DNA from: Hyphodiscus hymeniophilus
Lineage: Eukaryota; Ascomycota; Leotiomycetes; Helotiales; Hyphodiscaceae
Length of the DNA stretch: 64,000 nt
Reading direction: 5' to 3'
Assembly (NCBI GenBank): GCA_016508695.1
Contig: VNKQ01000018.1
Span: 248,001 to 312,000, forward strand
The translations under genes and the position numbers were made by a program. The notes beneath the pieces were generated by a model. That model worked only from the letters and a program-made list of their open reading frames with translations, searched no databases and had not been told where the DNA came from. Position 1 is the stretch's first letter; each line of letters begins with the position of its first letter. Positions 45,038 through 56,244 of the stretch are shown piece after piece.

Positions 45038-46717
45038 CTAAACGCTCTGAGGGAACACACCACCTGGTGGAGGACTGTTCACCATACTGTTGCGCTTGTT
45101 TCGGCTCTTCTTCATTTGGCTCTTCAAGGCACTCGAATCCAGAGGTTTGAGTAATTCAAAGGAGCATAGAAGCTCAGTTGATACGCTCATGACTGCACCA
45201 TAGTTGTCGAACTCGCCACAGTAGTTGGGTGCTGAGAAGACAGTCACGAGTATTCGATCCTCAAAGAACTCATATCCATCCTCGACAACCATGTGTGCTC
45301 GACAGACCAGATCAAAATCGTGCCTCGCCAAGAACTCGGAGATAACCTTCTTCCCAAAGGAGTAACTGACCCCCCGTTCGCTCGATTCCCAATCCTTTTC
45401 TTGATCTGCAGGGTCGGACCATAAGAGATCATTCAGTAGTCCGAAATCGGGCACGTCTGTCGGTCGTGCGATGTTTCTAATGTCATCCATATGGCTGAGG
45501 GCAGGAGATAGTCCGCCGTGAACGCAGAAGATCTTGCCTGCTACAATTGCTGCAATGGGAAGCTGGCAGAAATTAGCATTACACCTTACGAAACGAGAGA
45601 TCCACTTACGCAATTGAAAGTATCCACAAAAGTCTTCCAGATTTTAACGTTGCATCTGCGCTTGCACTCATCATAAAATCCGTAAACACGAGTGACATTC
45701 GCACACTCATGGTTCCCTCTCAGCAGGAAGAAGTTTTCGGGGTACTTGATCTTGTAGCACATGAGGAGAAGGATTGTCTCCAAAGAGTGCTTTCCTCGAT
45801 CAACGTAATCACCCAGGAAGAGAAAGTTAGAAGAGGGTGGAAAGCCACACATCTCAAACATCCGAATTAGATCGGAATATTGACCATGAATGTCACCAAC
45901 AATCTTGACTGGGGCATCCAACTCAATGAGAGGTGGCTGGTCAAGGAATAGTTCCCTGACACGCGAGCAGATCGAATTGATCTCCGCGTTTCGCAAGCAC
46001 ACGCCCTTCGTGCTCTTACCGGCATATCCTGCATCTAGAAGTCGCTTGATATAATCATCCACATCCGCATCCTTCATTTCCCCATAGCCATTGTCAGTGA
46101 GCTAGATGTGGCCCCTTCCTCTGGCCCGATTGGTGTAATAGCATCTGCTTGAATCGGGTTGATGGTATTGGCTCTCTTCACGAGGATCGAGGCTCCAGCT
46201 CGCTGCAGATGCGCATGAGGGTTCGTAGTTCCAGAAGGCGGTTGGTCAGAAACATTGTCGACCTCGCCACTTCGTTGTGCTGCATCAACATCATGGTGTC
46301 CTGATCGCATTGAGGCTGATTGAATTGGGGAGGGGGTGGTTTCGAATCTTCGAGAGCGGGCGTGACATTATCAGTAGAATCTTGTGTGGGTGAAGTTGGA
46401 GAATCCACCCCGTCAGCTGGAGCGCTTCTTGTTAGAGCTGAGCGACTATTCCTTCCAGACTTGACAGATGCCGCATCTGATTTATCCGCACTGCTCTCTC
46501 CAATGGGTAGCCCTGATGTTGACGCCCTTGGGCTATCTGTCTTCGTGCCTGGTATCTTAGACTTCAATGCCCCTCGGAATGATCTGGTTGACTCTTTTGT
46601 ATCTGCTTTGCTGAAGGAAGGATAGGACTGGAAGTCTTTCGTGCCTTTGTCAAGGGACGTTTGAGACGCGCTCGCTGACAGCCCATCTCCAGTGCCTTTG
46701 GAGTTCTGATTTCCCAT
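45038..46717 (-). CDS. Ser/Thr protein phosphatase PPZ type
   Basis: PP1-related phosphatase PPZ, controlling cation balance and wall integrity in fungi. It starts MGNQNSKG, an N-myristoylation signal, followed by a Ser-rich N-terminal region of about 150 residues. The catalytic domain (from 46077, [15 protein letters not shown]) has all metallophosphatase motifs: GDIHGQ, GDYVDRG, RGNHE, CVHGG, RAHMV and APNYCGEF. Firm exons: 46077-45611 joined to 45562-45038 (the donor follows the codon ending at 45610), and 46717-46271. In between, 46202-46078 reads well ([24 protein letters not shown]) but ends one base out of phase with the catalytic part. Either an intron ending CATCTAG is used, or one base is missing in the GGGGAAA run near 46080. 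The C-terminal tail is basic. Confidence 0.88.
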
Positions 46718-48253
46718 CTTCAATAATCCTTGTTGCGCAAAGATGTACGGGTGTTCTGTCGTTCACAGACTGTGTCGCGGGTTTTATTCAATCACGCAAG
46801 AGCTAAGTGATGAAGAGAACGTCGGAGAAAAAACAAACTCGGAGATAGTAGGAAATACAGTTATGTTCCCTATGAGCGCGTAAGAGTCAGAGCTTGGTGA
46901 TAAGAGAATACGAGTGGATAGGGAATGACGAACCATTAAACCGAATCTCTCAGGTTAATTAAACGATGGCTTCGTGATATGTGGTTAAGTAGGTAGCGTG
47001 ACGTCGGCGATTACTGAATGTCCAGGTCAGTACAATGCAGCATACGCGGAGATTGGCATGTATGCGCAAGATGTGATTCATAGAGGAAAAGCACGGCTTA
47101 AGTCTCGAGAAGCAGAGAGTCTTGTGGGTTCAAGGACAAGAACCAACATGAGCAGGTGACGGCAGGGAGAACGAACCTATGGATTGACGGAAGCGGAAGG
47201 AATCAACGAGGGTTCCACGACAGCGTGAACAACGTTGATGCGCTTCCAATATGGGCACAACGCAGAGGTTGTTTTCGAGGGCGCCGGAAATTTATGTAGA
47301 CGCAAGACTGTGCTTGTGGAGTGTGAGGTTGAGCTCCGTGATACCACTTGAACACTGGATCTCGTCGAGATTGGGCACCGATAATGCCGTCGTTGGTCAA
47401 CGGTTGCGGTCTTGAGTAACGTCTGGTCAATTCCACTGGGTGTCTGAGTGTCGAGGGTTCGCAGATTCAAGACAATCCGGGTGATCGGCGGAGGGGTAGG
47501 CAGGGTTCGTGGGGAGTTGAGGCTGAAAAGAGGTTGACGATGGTTTTGATTTGGTAGTGGTCCCTCCAACTGGCCAGCGACGACATCGATTGCCTGGACT
47601 CTCTTGGCGAATAACACGCAGGGGTCTTGGCAAACATCCCACTTCGGGCGGTTTCTCTCCTTTTCCTTCAACATACCTAGCGGTTGACAAGCATAAACAA
47701 GAGTTATTTTGTTTCGTTGTAGGTATTCTTAGCACAACTAAATATTAAATCATCTCTTAGCGGATTTGCTACTTGGTTCAACCAAGAAGTGCAAGCCTTC
47801 GGTCGCTCCACGATCTCATAAAAGCGCTGCATAAGCTCATCAAGGTATTTCACATGTTCGTAGCGCAGTTACAAAGTTTACTATTGCCTTTGTACACAAC
47901 GTCAGTCTCGCCCCCATGATCTATCAATCATTCAACCAAATGTACTTTTCAAGTCTTAACTCGCTTGAAATACGGGTATGCTCCTGGTATCTGAAACGAA
48001 CCTCCAAGAAAGTCCACCAAATATTCTACACCAAAGGAAGACACGATTTCGACTGTCTACCCTATGCCACGAATGGAAAACCAAGCAAAGGACGAATATA
48101 TGGTGTGGACCTGAGACGACCATGGTGTCTGTCAGGACTTTTCTTTTCTTTTCCGAGATGAACAGACTTCATCACCTGCTAACATGCAGAGAAGAGCCAA
48201 GGATCAAGGTAATGGGGTATCTCCAAGTCTATTTTCATATCTATCATCCGGCA
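46718..48253. other. Intergenic region
   Basis: About 1.5 kb holding the PPZ 5' region and the 3' flank of the SGNH hydrolase gene. Overlapping frames at 47177-47735 on the minus strand lack motifs. No gene supported. Confidence 0.5.
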
Positions 48254-49381
48254 TCAAAAGAACACACATGCCGCTACCAAGAAAAATACGAATGCAAGCT
48301 ATCAGATAATATGTCAGCATGTGTCCTCATAATCGCGCTCATGATCGAAAGACATACATTCAGCACGCTCGTCTTGCTCGACCCGGAACAAGCCTGCACC
48401 TGCGCGCTCACGCTCCCGTTGACGTGCTGACAGACAACATCCATCGCCGTATGTGCAACAGCCGTATCATTCCCGGCAGCGTAATCATCCACGCCTTCCA
48501 CCGTCGTAGGCGCCGTGATATTGCCCGCCTTAGCAGCTTCCAGAATGCCGTTGTACCACACCCGGCTCATCTTGGTGTAACCCAGATCGGTGGGATGTGT
48601 ACCGTCCGGGCCAATGTCATCCAGAGACCACCAATCGCTGTGGAAATCGACCGTGCTCACTTTGTAGCCCTGCGCCGTGAAATTCGCCACCATGCTGGGG
48701 AGGTTGGAGTTGAAGGTCAAGATGTTGGCTTCGCCTTTAGCTGCTGCGTTCGGTAGCAGTGTTCCCACGATGACGGTCACGTTGGGACTCGCGTTCAAGA
48801 CCCGCCCGACGAGCTCCCCCAGCCGCGTGTGGGCGTTCTGAACGTCGTGGTTCTGCAGACAGTCGTTCGTACCGAGCTCGATGAGAACAATGTTGGGCTT
48901 GTCCTCGAGAGCGAGTTGCGTCTTTGCGGCCACCTGATCGATTCGCAGACCCGGGAAGCCGTCGACGAGATTATTGCTCATGTTACCGTGCGAGACGACG
49001 CCGAGCATGTTCACGTCGTTGCCATCTGCGATCAGTTTCCCGCGCAGGGCGTAGCGGAAGCCATTCCCATCTGTGGAGTGAAAGCCGTATGTTATGGAAG
49101 CGCCGAGGCAGAGGATTCGGAGAGGGACGTCGTTGGTATTGGCGATTGAGCGGGAGGATAGGAATGGCGAGGAGGATATATCGCGGGGAAAGAGGGGATC
49201 AAGGAAATGTGCTTGTACTATAATGTTGCGTTGCGTTAGTGCCAAGATATCGATGCCAAGACGTGTATCGACGCCCGGTTGTAGACGAGAATGAGGCGCA
49301 AAACAACTTACTGGAAACGACTAAAAGGCTCAGCAGTATTATTATTGACGCATGATCGCTCGGTTTGCAGATAGAATACAT
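48254..49381 (-). CDS. SGNH/GDSL-type esterase with N-terminal secretion signal and likely C-terminal anchor
   Basis: Predicted secreted serine esterase. Exons 49381-49312, 49217-48358 and 48298-48254 give 324 residues in phase. The N-terminus has a hydrophobic stretch ASIIILLSLLVVSS. Block I is ILCLGASITYG (nucleophile Ser), block III IELGTND and block V DGTHP (catalytic Asp and His). Many N-glycosylation sequons. The last intron (48357-48299, GTATGT to GATAG) is optional: without it the protein runs to a stop at 48274 with an unremarkable tail; with it the protein ends LAFVFFLVAACVFF, a typical GPI or membrane-anchoring tail. I prefer the spliced form. Substrate unknown; carbohydrate acetyl esters are common in this group. 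Confidence 0.83.
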
Positions 49382-51690
49382 CGCAGGAGAGAGAGAAGGG
49401 TGCGACCGAATTTGCCCAGAAGGGTCAAACCAAGTGAAGGAACGGAGTGCAGCAGGTTGCCCTCAACATATAGATAGGAGGCATCTGTTGGTTTCGAACG
49501 AGAATACGAGGGCTGCACCAACAGCACCTCATGCCGCCAAGACTAGCGGTTTCGAGAAGGAAGATGTCACTCGGCAGTGCCCCAGACGATTCCAAACAAA
49601 GCCAACAACCTGGCGATAACGAACAAAGATAGGGCTGTTGCAGGGGATCACGGCAGGAAACAGGGACAAAAGGGGAAAAGGGGAAAGCGGGAAACTCATA
49701 GGCAAACCTTGTCTTTCACCGCAGATGATTGGATCTGATTATTGGATGATTGGAGATGGATGGTAGAGATCCGATCGAGAAGGGAACAGAGACATCGCAA
49801 TCCTCATCACACATGAAATCGCGCACTGGCAGGTACAGAAAAGCTTGTTTATGTGTGTTTGGCGTAGCTGAGGTCCGGACATACATCAAGATAGGCGCCA
49901 TTGACTAGACTATGCGAAGGTACGGCAGTGGCTTTAGCACGAGGGATCTTCGTTGGTGCATCGTTCACGGAGTTGAATCCTCGGATCTGCCAGTATCATC
50001 CACTTACCTAATACGGTAATACCTAATACCATCGTATTGAATGTCATTCGCACGTGTTTACAATTTCGGGGGTGTTCAATAGTACTTGGAGAATAAATAA
50101 GTTAAAGCATACTCAGCTCTAAAGCAGGATAAGAGTGTTGATCGTGAAAGAAGAAAAGCTCCTTTTAGCTTTACCCCTTAGTAGCGACTAGCGAGAGGAT
50201 CGCTTCCCGTCGTCAACAGATAGGGGAAGAGGAGGTCACACTGTGGGAAAGTGGACTTCCAAATAGCAATGATCGTGTCGCCGTTTCAGAAAGGTGTTGC
50301 TAACTTCCAAGGTAACTTCTACTATAATCACGTGCTCGTAAGATCGTATCAACCCGAGCAATTTCCTGAGTGGGAAAAAAGGTACGGAGAGACCTAAGTT
50401 TGGACAGGCATTCTCATCCTTACCCTCAGCCTCGCTTACTCTCATCTCAGGCTGAGAAAGAACTGACAAACTCTGCGACAGAAATACATGCGATGATGCG
50501 AGATGTGGAAGAAGAATCGTTCGGCCTTGTGGTCGGATCGTTCCATGGGTTTGAAGCTACGAGATACTCAAAGTAGTCGAGGGAAGAAGGACGAACGAGA
50601 TGTCATCCATCGACCTCGACTTGACATTTGATCGCATATGCACAGCCAGAAAAGAAAAGAAGTTTGACTACCACTGAGGTCTCGTCTCGTGAGCCTAGTA
50701 AAATTGTCTTGAATCTGCAGTAATCAAAAGGCAGCTCGTTACACAAGATCGTCCTAAAGTTTTAAATCGTCTACTTGTTGTCGCAAAGTCTACAGAATTC
50801 CCAGCCTTTCTCCTGGTGAAACACAGCAGCCCACCAAACCTGGACGGCACGAAGTACTGTGCAAACATGCGTCGTGTCCAGACTCCAACCTCTCGACTGC
50901 CAAAGCAGCTTCAATTTCAAAATCATGTCAGCCTCACTGGCTCTTTTCGTTCCCGTCAATCAGACCATCTCTGCTTCCAGCTACGGCTGACGTGGATTCA
51001 ACCTTGAGCCTCGCTCGCCTCCAATTTTATCCCCATGGACTCGCAAAGCACGCACGAGTCAAAGGCTGCCAAATCTTGGACCCTCCGCCACACTTTACAG
51101 AAATAGATTCTCCCCACTTTCTTTCGTGCCTGGCATCTGCTATTCTAACTGCATGAGGCGTCTCAAGCGACATTCTCACCTTTGACCAAAGACATCAGCA
51201 ACTCAATGACAAATGTCTATCGAGGAATGAAGGGAAGGGACGCTGGAAAGAATGTTGAATACAGGAACAGAGGAATTAATCACAATTGTATCATATACAA
51301 TTCAAAGTAGATTGGTTTCAATTTTACTTCTCCCAAACCAATATCATTATCGGCTTGTAACTTTCGCTGAGAAAAGGCCAAATCAATCCCTTATCCACAC
51401 AGCCACATTGCCGAGTGTCCCCTGTCAACCTCGCCTACTCGCCTTTCAGTTGCCGGAAGGATGAATGCTTACTGCGCCCCCCTGAAAACAAACCGACTCT
51501 ACTTTTGTAACTTCATACATAACACACGAAACACCCTGTTCCTCCCTTCTACCTTTCCATCATCTCACATCACGACATAATCTTCAACCGCAGCTCTACG
51601 TCTCCTCCTGTGAGGACACTCGACTCTTAAGTCCCACATTCGTTCAACACTCAAATCGATCGTCTCCAAAAACAACTTCATCCCATCAAA
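49382..51690. promoter_or_regulatory. Long divergent intergenic region upstream of the SGNH hydrolase and SUR7 genes
   Basis: About 2.3 kb with no recognisable gene. The last 200 bp before the SUR7-family start are strongly C/T-rich (CCTCCCTTCTACCTTTCC), as in well-expressed fungal genes. A long 5' leader for the plus-strand gene is plausible. Confidence 0.5.
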
Positions 51691-52725
51691 ATGGGCGTGG
51701 GAAGATTCCTCTGCGTTGGCCTGCCGTTTGCCTTGACCATCGCATCTCTCGTGTGTCTCCTGATCGTTTCGCTCGCAGGCGTCACCGACAAGAACCTCTA
51801 CCTGTTCGAGGTCAAGACCCAGAACTTCTCCGTATCCACGTCGGATCTCAAGAACTTCGAGAAGATCCTCAAACGGGATCCCATCGCCCTCCCAGGCCAC
51901 TTCTCCGAACTCACAACCGCTGCTCTCGCAGGTGGAGCCAAGCAGAGCGCCGCAGATGCCGCCGCCAATATCACAGCCGCAGATCTCGGTCTCGCAGATG
52001 AATACCGGATCTCGCTCTGGAACTTCTGCGCAGACTACGCCACCAAGTCGAACTGCTCCAAGGCGAAGTTCAACTGGGCCTCCTCCGAGCTGAACGCGAC
52101 CGACCTCACCAGTATCAAGTCCACGACCGGCACGACCGTCTCTCTTCCCAAGGATATCCGCGATGCCCTGAAGACCTTCACCGAGGTCTCCAAATGGACC
52201 GAAGTCGTCTACATAATCGCCCTGGTTACCTCCGCCCTCGAGCTCGTCGTAGGCCTCTTCGGTTTCTGCTCGCGCATCGGTTCTTGCTTCACATTCATCA
52301 TCTCGGGTGTCTCAACCACGGCCGTGATCGTCGCCTCTGTTATGGCAACTGTGATGTCCTCTGTCGTCGTCGGAGCCATCGAGTCTTCAGCAAAGGCCTA
52401 CGGCGCAAAAGCCTCCCTCAACACCTCATTCCTGGCTGTCACCTGGCTCGCGGCTGCGTTCTCCATCGGCGCTGGTCTCTTCTGGCTGTTCAGCACTTGC
52501 TGCTGCGCCGCGGATCACAAGAGCAGGGCGCGACGATCCATGGGTGGTGACGGAGAGAAGTTACTTCCTACCGGCGGAAGTGGATATCAACGTGTTGAGG
52601 ACCCTCATGGATTCGATGCCAACACGGCCTATGGACCTCAGATGCAGGGCGTTCATCACCCCAAATACCCGTCGGACGACAAGGAGCATATGAGCCTTAC
52701 AGCCACGGCGCCGTCTAAGGATTGA
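51691..52725 (+). CDS. SUR7/PalI-family tetraspan membrane protein
   Basis: Plasma-membrane protein of the SUR7/PalI (PF06687) type; relatives mark eisosome/cortical patch domains or take part in ambient pH sensing. Single exon, 344 residues. Four membrane segments: LPFALTIASLVCLLIVSLAG near the start, then three in the second half (VVYIIALVTSALELVVGLFGF, FIISGVSTTAVIVASVMATVM, FLAVTWLAAAFSIGAGLFWLF). The large first extracellular loop holds the family's spaced Cys pair (NFCADYATKSNC) and several N-glycosylation sites. A cytosolic tail of about 75 residues follows a CCC cluster that could be palmitoylated. Confidence 0.9.
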   Translation: MGVGRFLCVGLPFALTIASLVCLLIVSLAGVTDKNLYLFEVKTQNFSVSTSDLKNFEKILKRDPIALPGHFSELTTAALAGGAKQSAADAAANITAADLGLADEYRISLWNFCADYATKSNCSKAKFNWASSELNATDLTSIKSTTGTTVSLPKDIRDALKTFTEVSKWTEVVYIIALVTSALELVVGLFGFCSRIGSCFTFIISGVSTTAVIVASVMATVMSSVVVGAIESSAKAYGAKASLNTSFLAVTWLAAAFSIGAGLFWLFSTCCCAADHKSRARRSMGGDGEKLLPTGGSGYQRVEDPHGFDANTAYGPQMQGVHHPKYPSDDKEHMSLTATAPSKD

Positions 52726-53762
52726 GATGGGAGGATATTGGGGATCATGCTCGATGTGCTTTTACATTTAGCGTCCATTGCTGGCGTTTAGGACTCCGGA
52801 GATGTTCACGAGAGGGGGAATGAGTTCAGACGTGGAATTATGCTTCCAAAGCGCATTTTAGATTGACATAGGAATGATAATGATACTTTTCAAGCGCGTC
52901 TTCCATCATCTCGTCTCCTGTGCACACTGTTTCGTCGGTGCAAAATTGACATTTCGCGCAGTAAGACGCTCATCACCTAGATCCCTAAACTATACAGCAA
53001 GTTCTACGTAGCTAGGTAGGTATACCTTATTCGCCAGAGGTGAACGCCCCCTTCATCAACAGCCAAGGCCAGGCTCAAGCTCAAGGGGTGGAATAGAAGT
53101 GCACATATTGATTCGATCTGATTTTATTTGATTTGGTTTGACTTGATTTAATGAATCTCCAACAGCAGCTCTTCATGCGAGTTCCGAGGTGAGTTGGTAA
53201 CGGTATGAATGTAACCTGTAACGTCCGCACACATACCTCAGGGAAGTGATGGATGGGCACGATGAAGTTCCGTGCTTTCCCCGTAGGCTCTATCGAGCGT
53301 CCCGACCGAGTTACACAATGATTGCAGGCAGCGAGTGGATCTCGCTTCGATTGATGGAGAAGCGCAGAGAGACCAAGGGCGCCGGGGATTGCTTTTCAAG
53401 GGACGTACCGATCCCTCTGGTTAGCTTTACACGCGTGAGACTTTGAAGTCTGGGTGGGTAACGTTTCTTAGCACCTTTGATACAAAGATTGTTGTGGACT
53501 TTCCTTCATCTAGGGGCTGCGATATCGAGCGGTGGTCAGTCCTCTCAGGCTCCGTGTGGGCCAAAAATTGAAAAGTAATTATACTTCCTCACAGCCCTCA
53601 CAGAGGGTTATACTAAGGTCATTGGCTTTATTTCCAAGAGTATTGACTCGCAGGGTTAAAGTCTAGGGACCAGGATACGTACAAACTCCTTCCTTATTTG
53701 CTGTAATGAGATTATGATAATTACAAAGTCCTCGTCTAGCAATAGTAGGAACCCCGACTCAT
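52726..53762. other. Intergenic region between convergent genes
   Basis: About 1 kb. An imperfect A/T-rich repeat built on TTTGATT lies at about 53107-53152. No gene seen. Confidence 0.5.
53107..53152. repeat. Imperfect (TGATT)-type short repeat
   Basis: Run of GATT-containing units (GATTCGATCTGATTTTATTTGATT and on) seen directly. Low-complexity DNA. Confidence 0.6.
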
Positions 53763-56244
53763 TCATGCCACATAAGGCGGCGGGGTCTCCAGTTCCTCAA
53801 ACTCAGATATTGAAATCTCGTACCCGAGATGCCGTTTAAGAAGCTCATGGGTAACGAACCGTTCTGGAGTGTTGCCCTGCGCATCAACGAAAGAGACATG
53901 GTGATTAACCTCGCTGATTCTCTGCAACTCATTGGCATGACGATGGTGATGCGGGCATCCGTCCACACCAATCAGGAAGATCGTGACATGTACCCATGAG
54001 AGGCCGAGGAGATCGAGCTCGAATTCGTCCATATCGGTCGCTTCGCCATCGAGGAGGAGAAGTACTCTCAGTATGGGGGTTTCTGGACCCGCTTGCCAGC
54101 CATATACGGGGTGGTGGGTTGCCGACTCGGAATGTTTCTGGAAATGAAGTTCCTTAACTTTCTGCCAGCCGGTCATCACTCGTGTTCCGCCGCCGAGTCG
54201 AACATTTCTCCACATTGATTCGAGATTTTGGTGATTGATGACTCCAATGTAGTCGGCCTGGTTCGCGAAAGTAGTGAGCTGGTATCCTTTGAAATTGTGG
54301 TCGTGATTGGCCATTGCGTCAGTAAAGCGACGAATAATTGCCTTTGCGACATCTATACAATTTTAGCAGATACAATCGGTCAAGGGAAATGGACCAACCT
54401 TTATTCTTTGGCTGGGTAGATCTGGAATAACCTGTGATCAGATATCCATTGTAATCTGGTCGAAGTGGGTCAAAGTCCATCGATCCGGAGACATCCAATA
54501 GAATCATAGTGTCATCTGTGGCGGTTTCCGGCGCATCGTACGCTATGAAAGGAGGGGGCATAACCTGTTTTGAGTAGCCCTCAGAGGTATGCTGAACATG
54601 GCAGGTATCGTTTGGAGAGAAGTATACCGGCGGAGGTTCGACAGCGGAAGCCATCCTAGCACGAGCCAAGTTCATGGCAGAGATGAAATCCGGCTTCAAC
54701 CTCGTTCCAACACTTCCCTCTCTGTGATTCAGAACCCAGTACAGACGTTCCTCGGCAGTATCTTCGTATCCTCTCCATGCAGGGGTGATTCCTCTCCATC
54801 CAGCAGCCGCTTCAATGCTGAACTTCAGGGGATTGGAGGCTAGATTGGCCCAAGCTACTGGGATGGGTTCAAAGTAGCCCGCACGGAGCAAGTGAAGATA
54901 TTGAGTGGGGTGGCGAACTCGAAGGTCGGCTATCTTTCGAGTCATGCCAACTTTCTCCTGGTAGGCAGCCACAATCTGTCGCCATTCCGGGTCTGGCCAT
55001 CTTCCATCCTCTTCTTGCAAGATCGCATTTCGCAAATCTCGGCTACTGCCGCTCTGCTTTTGTGCTTTGGCAACTGCCTTTTCCTCAGGCGTTTTCATAG
55101 CCAAGGTTTTCTTCAAGCCTGCAAACTTGGATGGTTTGCGACCTTGTACAGCGCTGTTTGAGGAAGGACCAGCAATGCTTTGTCGCTTTTCATTGGAACT
55201 TGCGGAAGGCTTTTCGACTGGGCGCTTCTTCTCATCACTTGGGCCTGATGATGCCATGCTGAGATTCGACATTGAAGCGTCTAGTTGATCCATTTCCCAA
55301 ATATTGAACGACGGTTCCTTAGCGTCAATGGCGGCTTGTGCTTCTTTATTGAGAGTAGCATTGAGCTGTATAGTCTGTTGAACTGACCTCGAATAGTAGG
55401 TCGGGCTCGGTCTCGGTGGTCCGTAGTAAGAGGACATGTTACCGCCAAATGTGTTAGTGCCGAATGGGGAGACGACACGGAATCTATATGGGTTGCTACT
55501 GAAGAAGCCGATCTGATAGCAATCATGGTAGAACTTTTCGCCTATTGGGACAAAAGATAAAAGGTTAGAATCAGTACACAGAGTGGTTGACGTCTTGACA
55601 GCCGGTAGTTCTGACCTGGGTACATGACTGCTTTTGACCACATCTCTTGGACGCCCAGTCGGTTAATCTTCAATCTTTGATATTGATGAATGGGACAGCT
55701 ACAGTAGTAATCCGAATCATGCTCTGGTTCAATATCGCTATTGTAGATTTTGTAAGACATCTGGACGCTCTGTAGCTTGTTCTGCATTTGTTGCTACAAG
55801 CGGAGAATAGATTAGCTTATCACCCTGTTGACCTGAAAGTGAATCGCACCTCGTCTCGAGCACGGACATTGCCAGCTTCGACGACAGCATTTGTGTGGGG
55901 TCGACGACGAGCCAAGGTATTAGTAGGCGGGTTGTATGGCGGAGGAGCATAGACAGGCGGTTTGGCTTCCGTGGTGGTGTGATCCACCGACTTTTGATCC
56001 ACCGGTTTGGACTTGCCAGAATCTGGACTATGCGAATATCTGTCAGGGTCTTCGTAGAAGTGGCCCACAGCTTCGTCTAAAGTCCCTGCACCCTAACACA
56101 CAGATCAGCAAGGCTGATATCTGATATGACAGTCAAATGGACGAAAGAAGTATCTATCACCTCCAAAAACATGAACGCCTTGCCCTCGTCGGCGCCGGGG
56201 GCAAAAGTCATGAACTTTGCGATATCATCTTTTGAGGGCACCAT
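53763..56244 (-). CDS. UBA-like plus von Willebrand factor A domain protein
   Basis: Five exons (56244-56161, 56092-55850, 55793-55616, 55541-54399, 54352-53763) give 745 residues in phase. The N-terminal 45 residues (DDIAKFMTFAPGADEG, GAGTLDEAVGHFYED) look like a UBA-type helical bundle that would bind ubiquitin. Then a Pro-rich region, a conserved CSCPIHQYQRLKINRLGVQEMW segment that may bind a metal, Ser/Lys-rich linkers, and a C-terminal vWA domain. The MIDAS start is DVSGS (D518-S522), with GGGTR and LDGEATD as the later strands. No signal peptide, so probably cytosolic. The layout is frequent in fungi, but I know of no assigned function. Confidence 0.85.

Noticed and set aside
47177..47735. 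Several overlapping minus-strand frames upstream of PPZ
   Set aside because: Overlapping in different phases, Pro/Thr-rich, no family motif. More likely leader or intergenic DNA.
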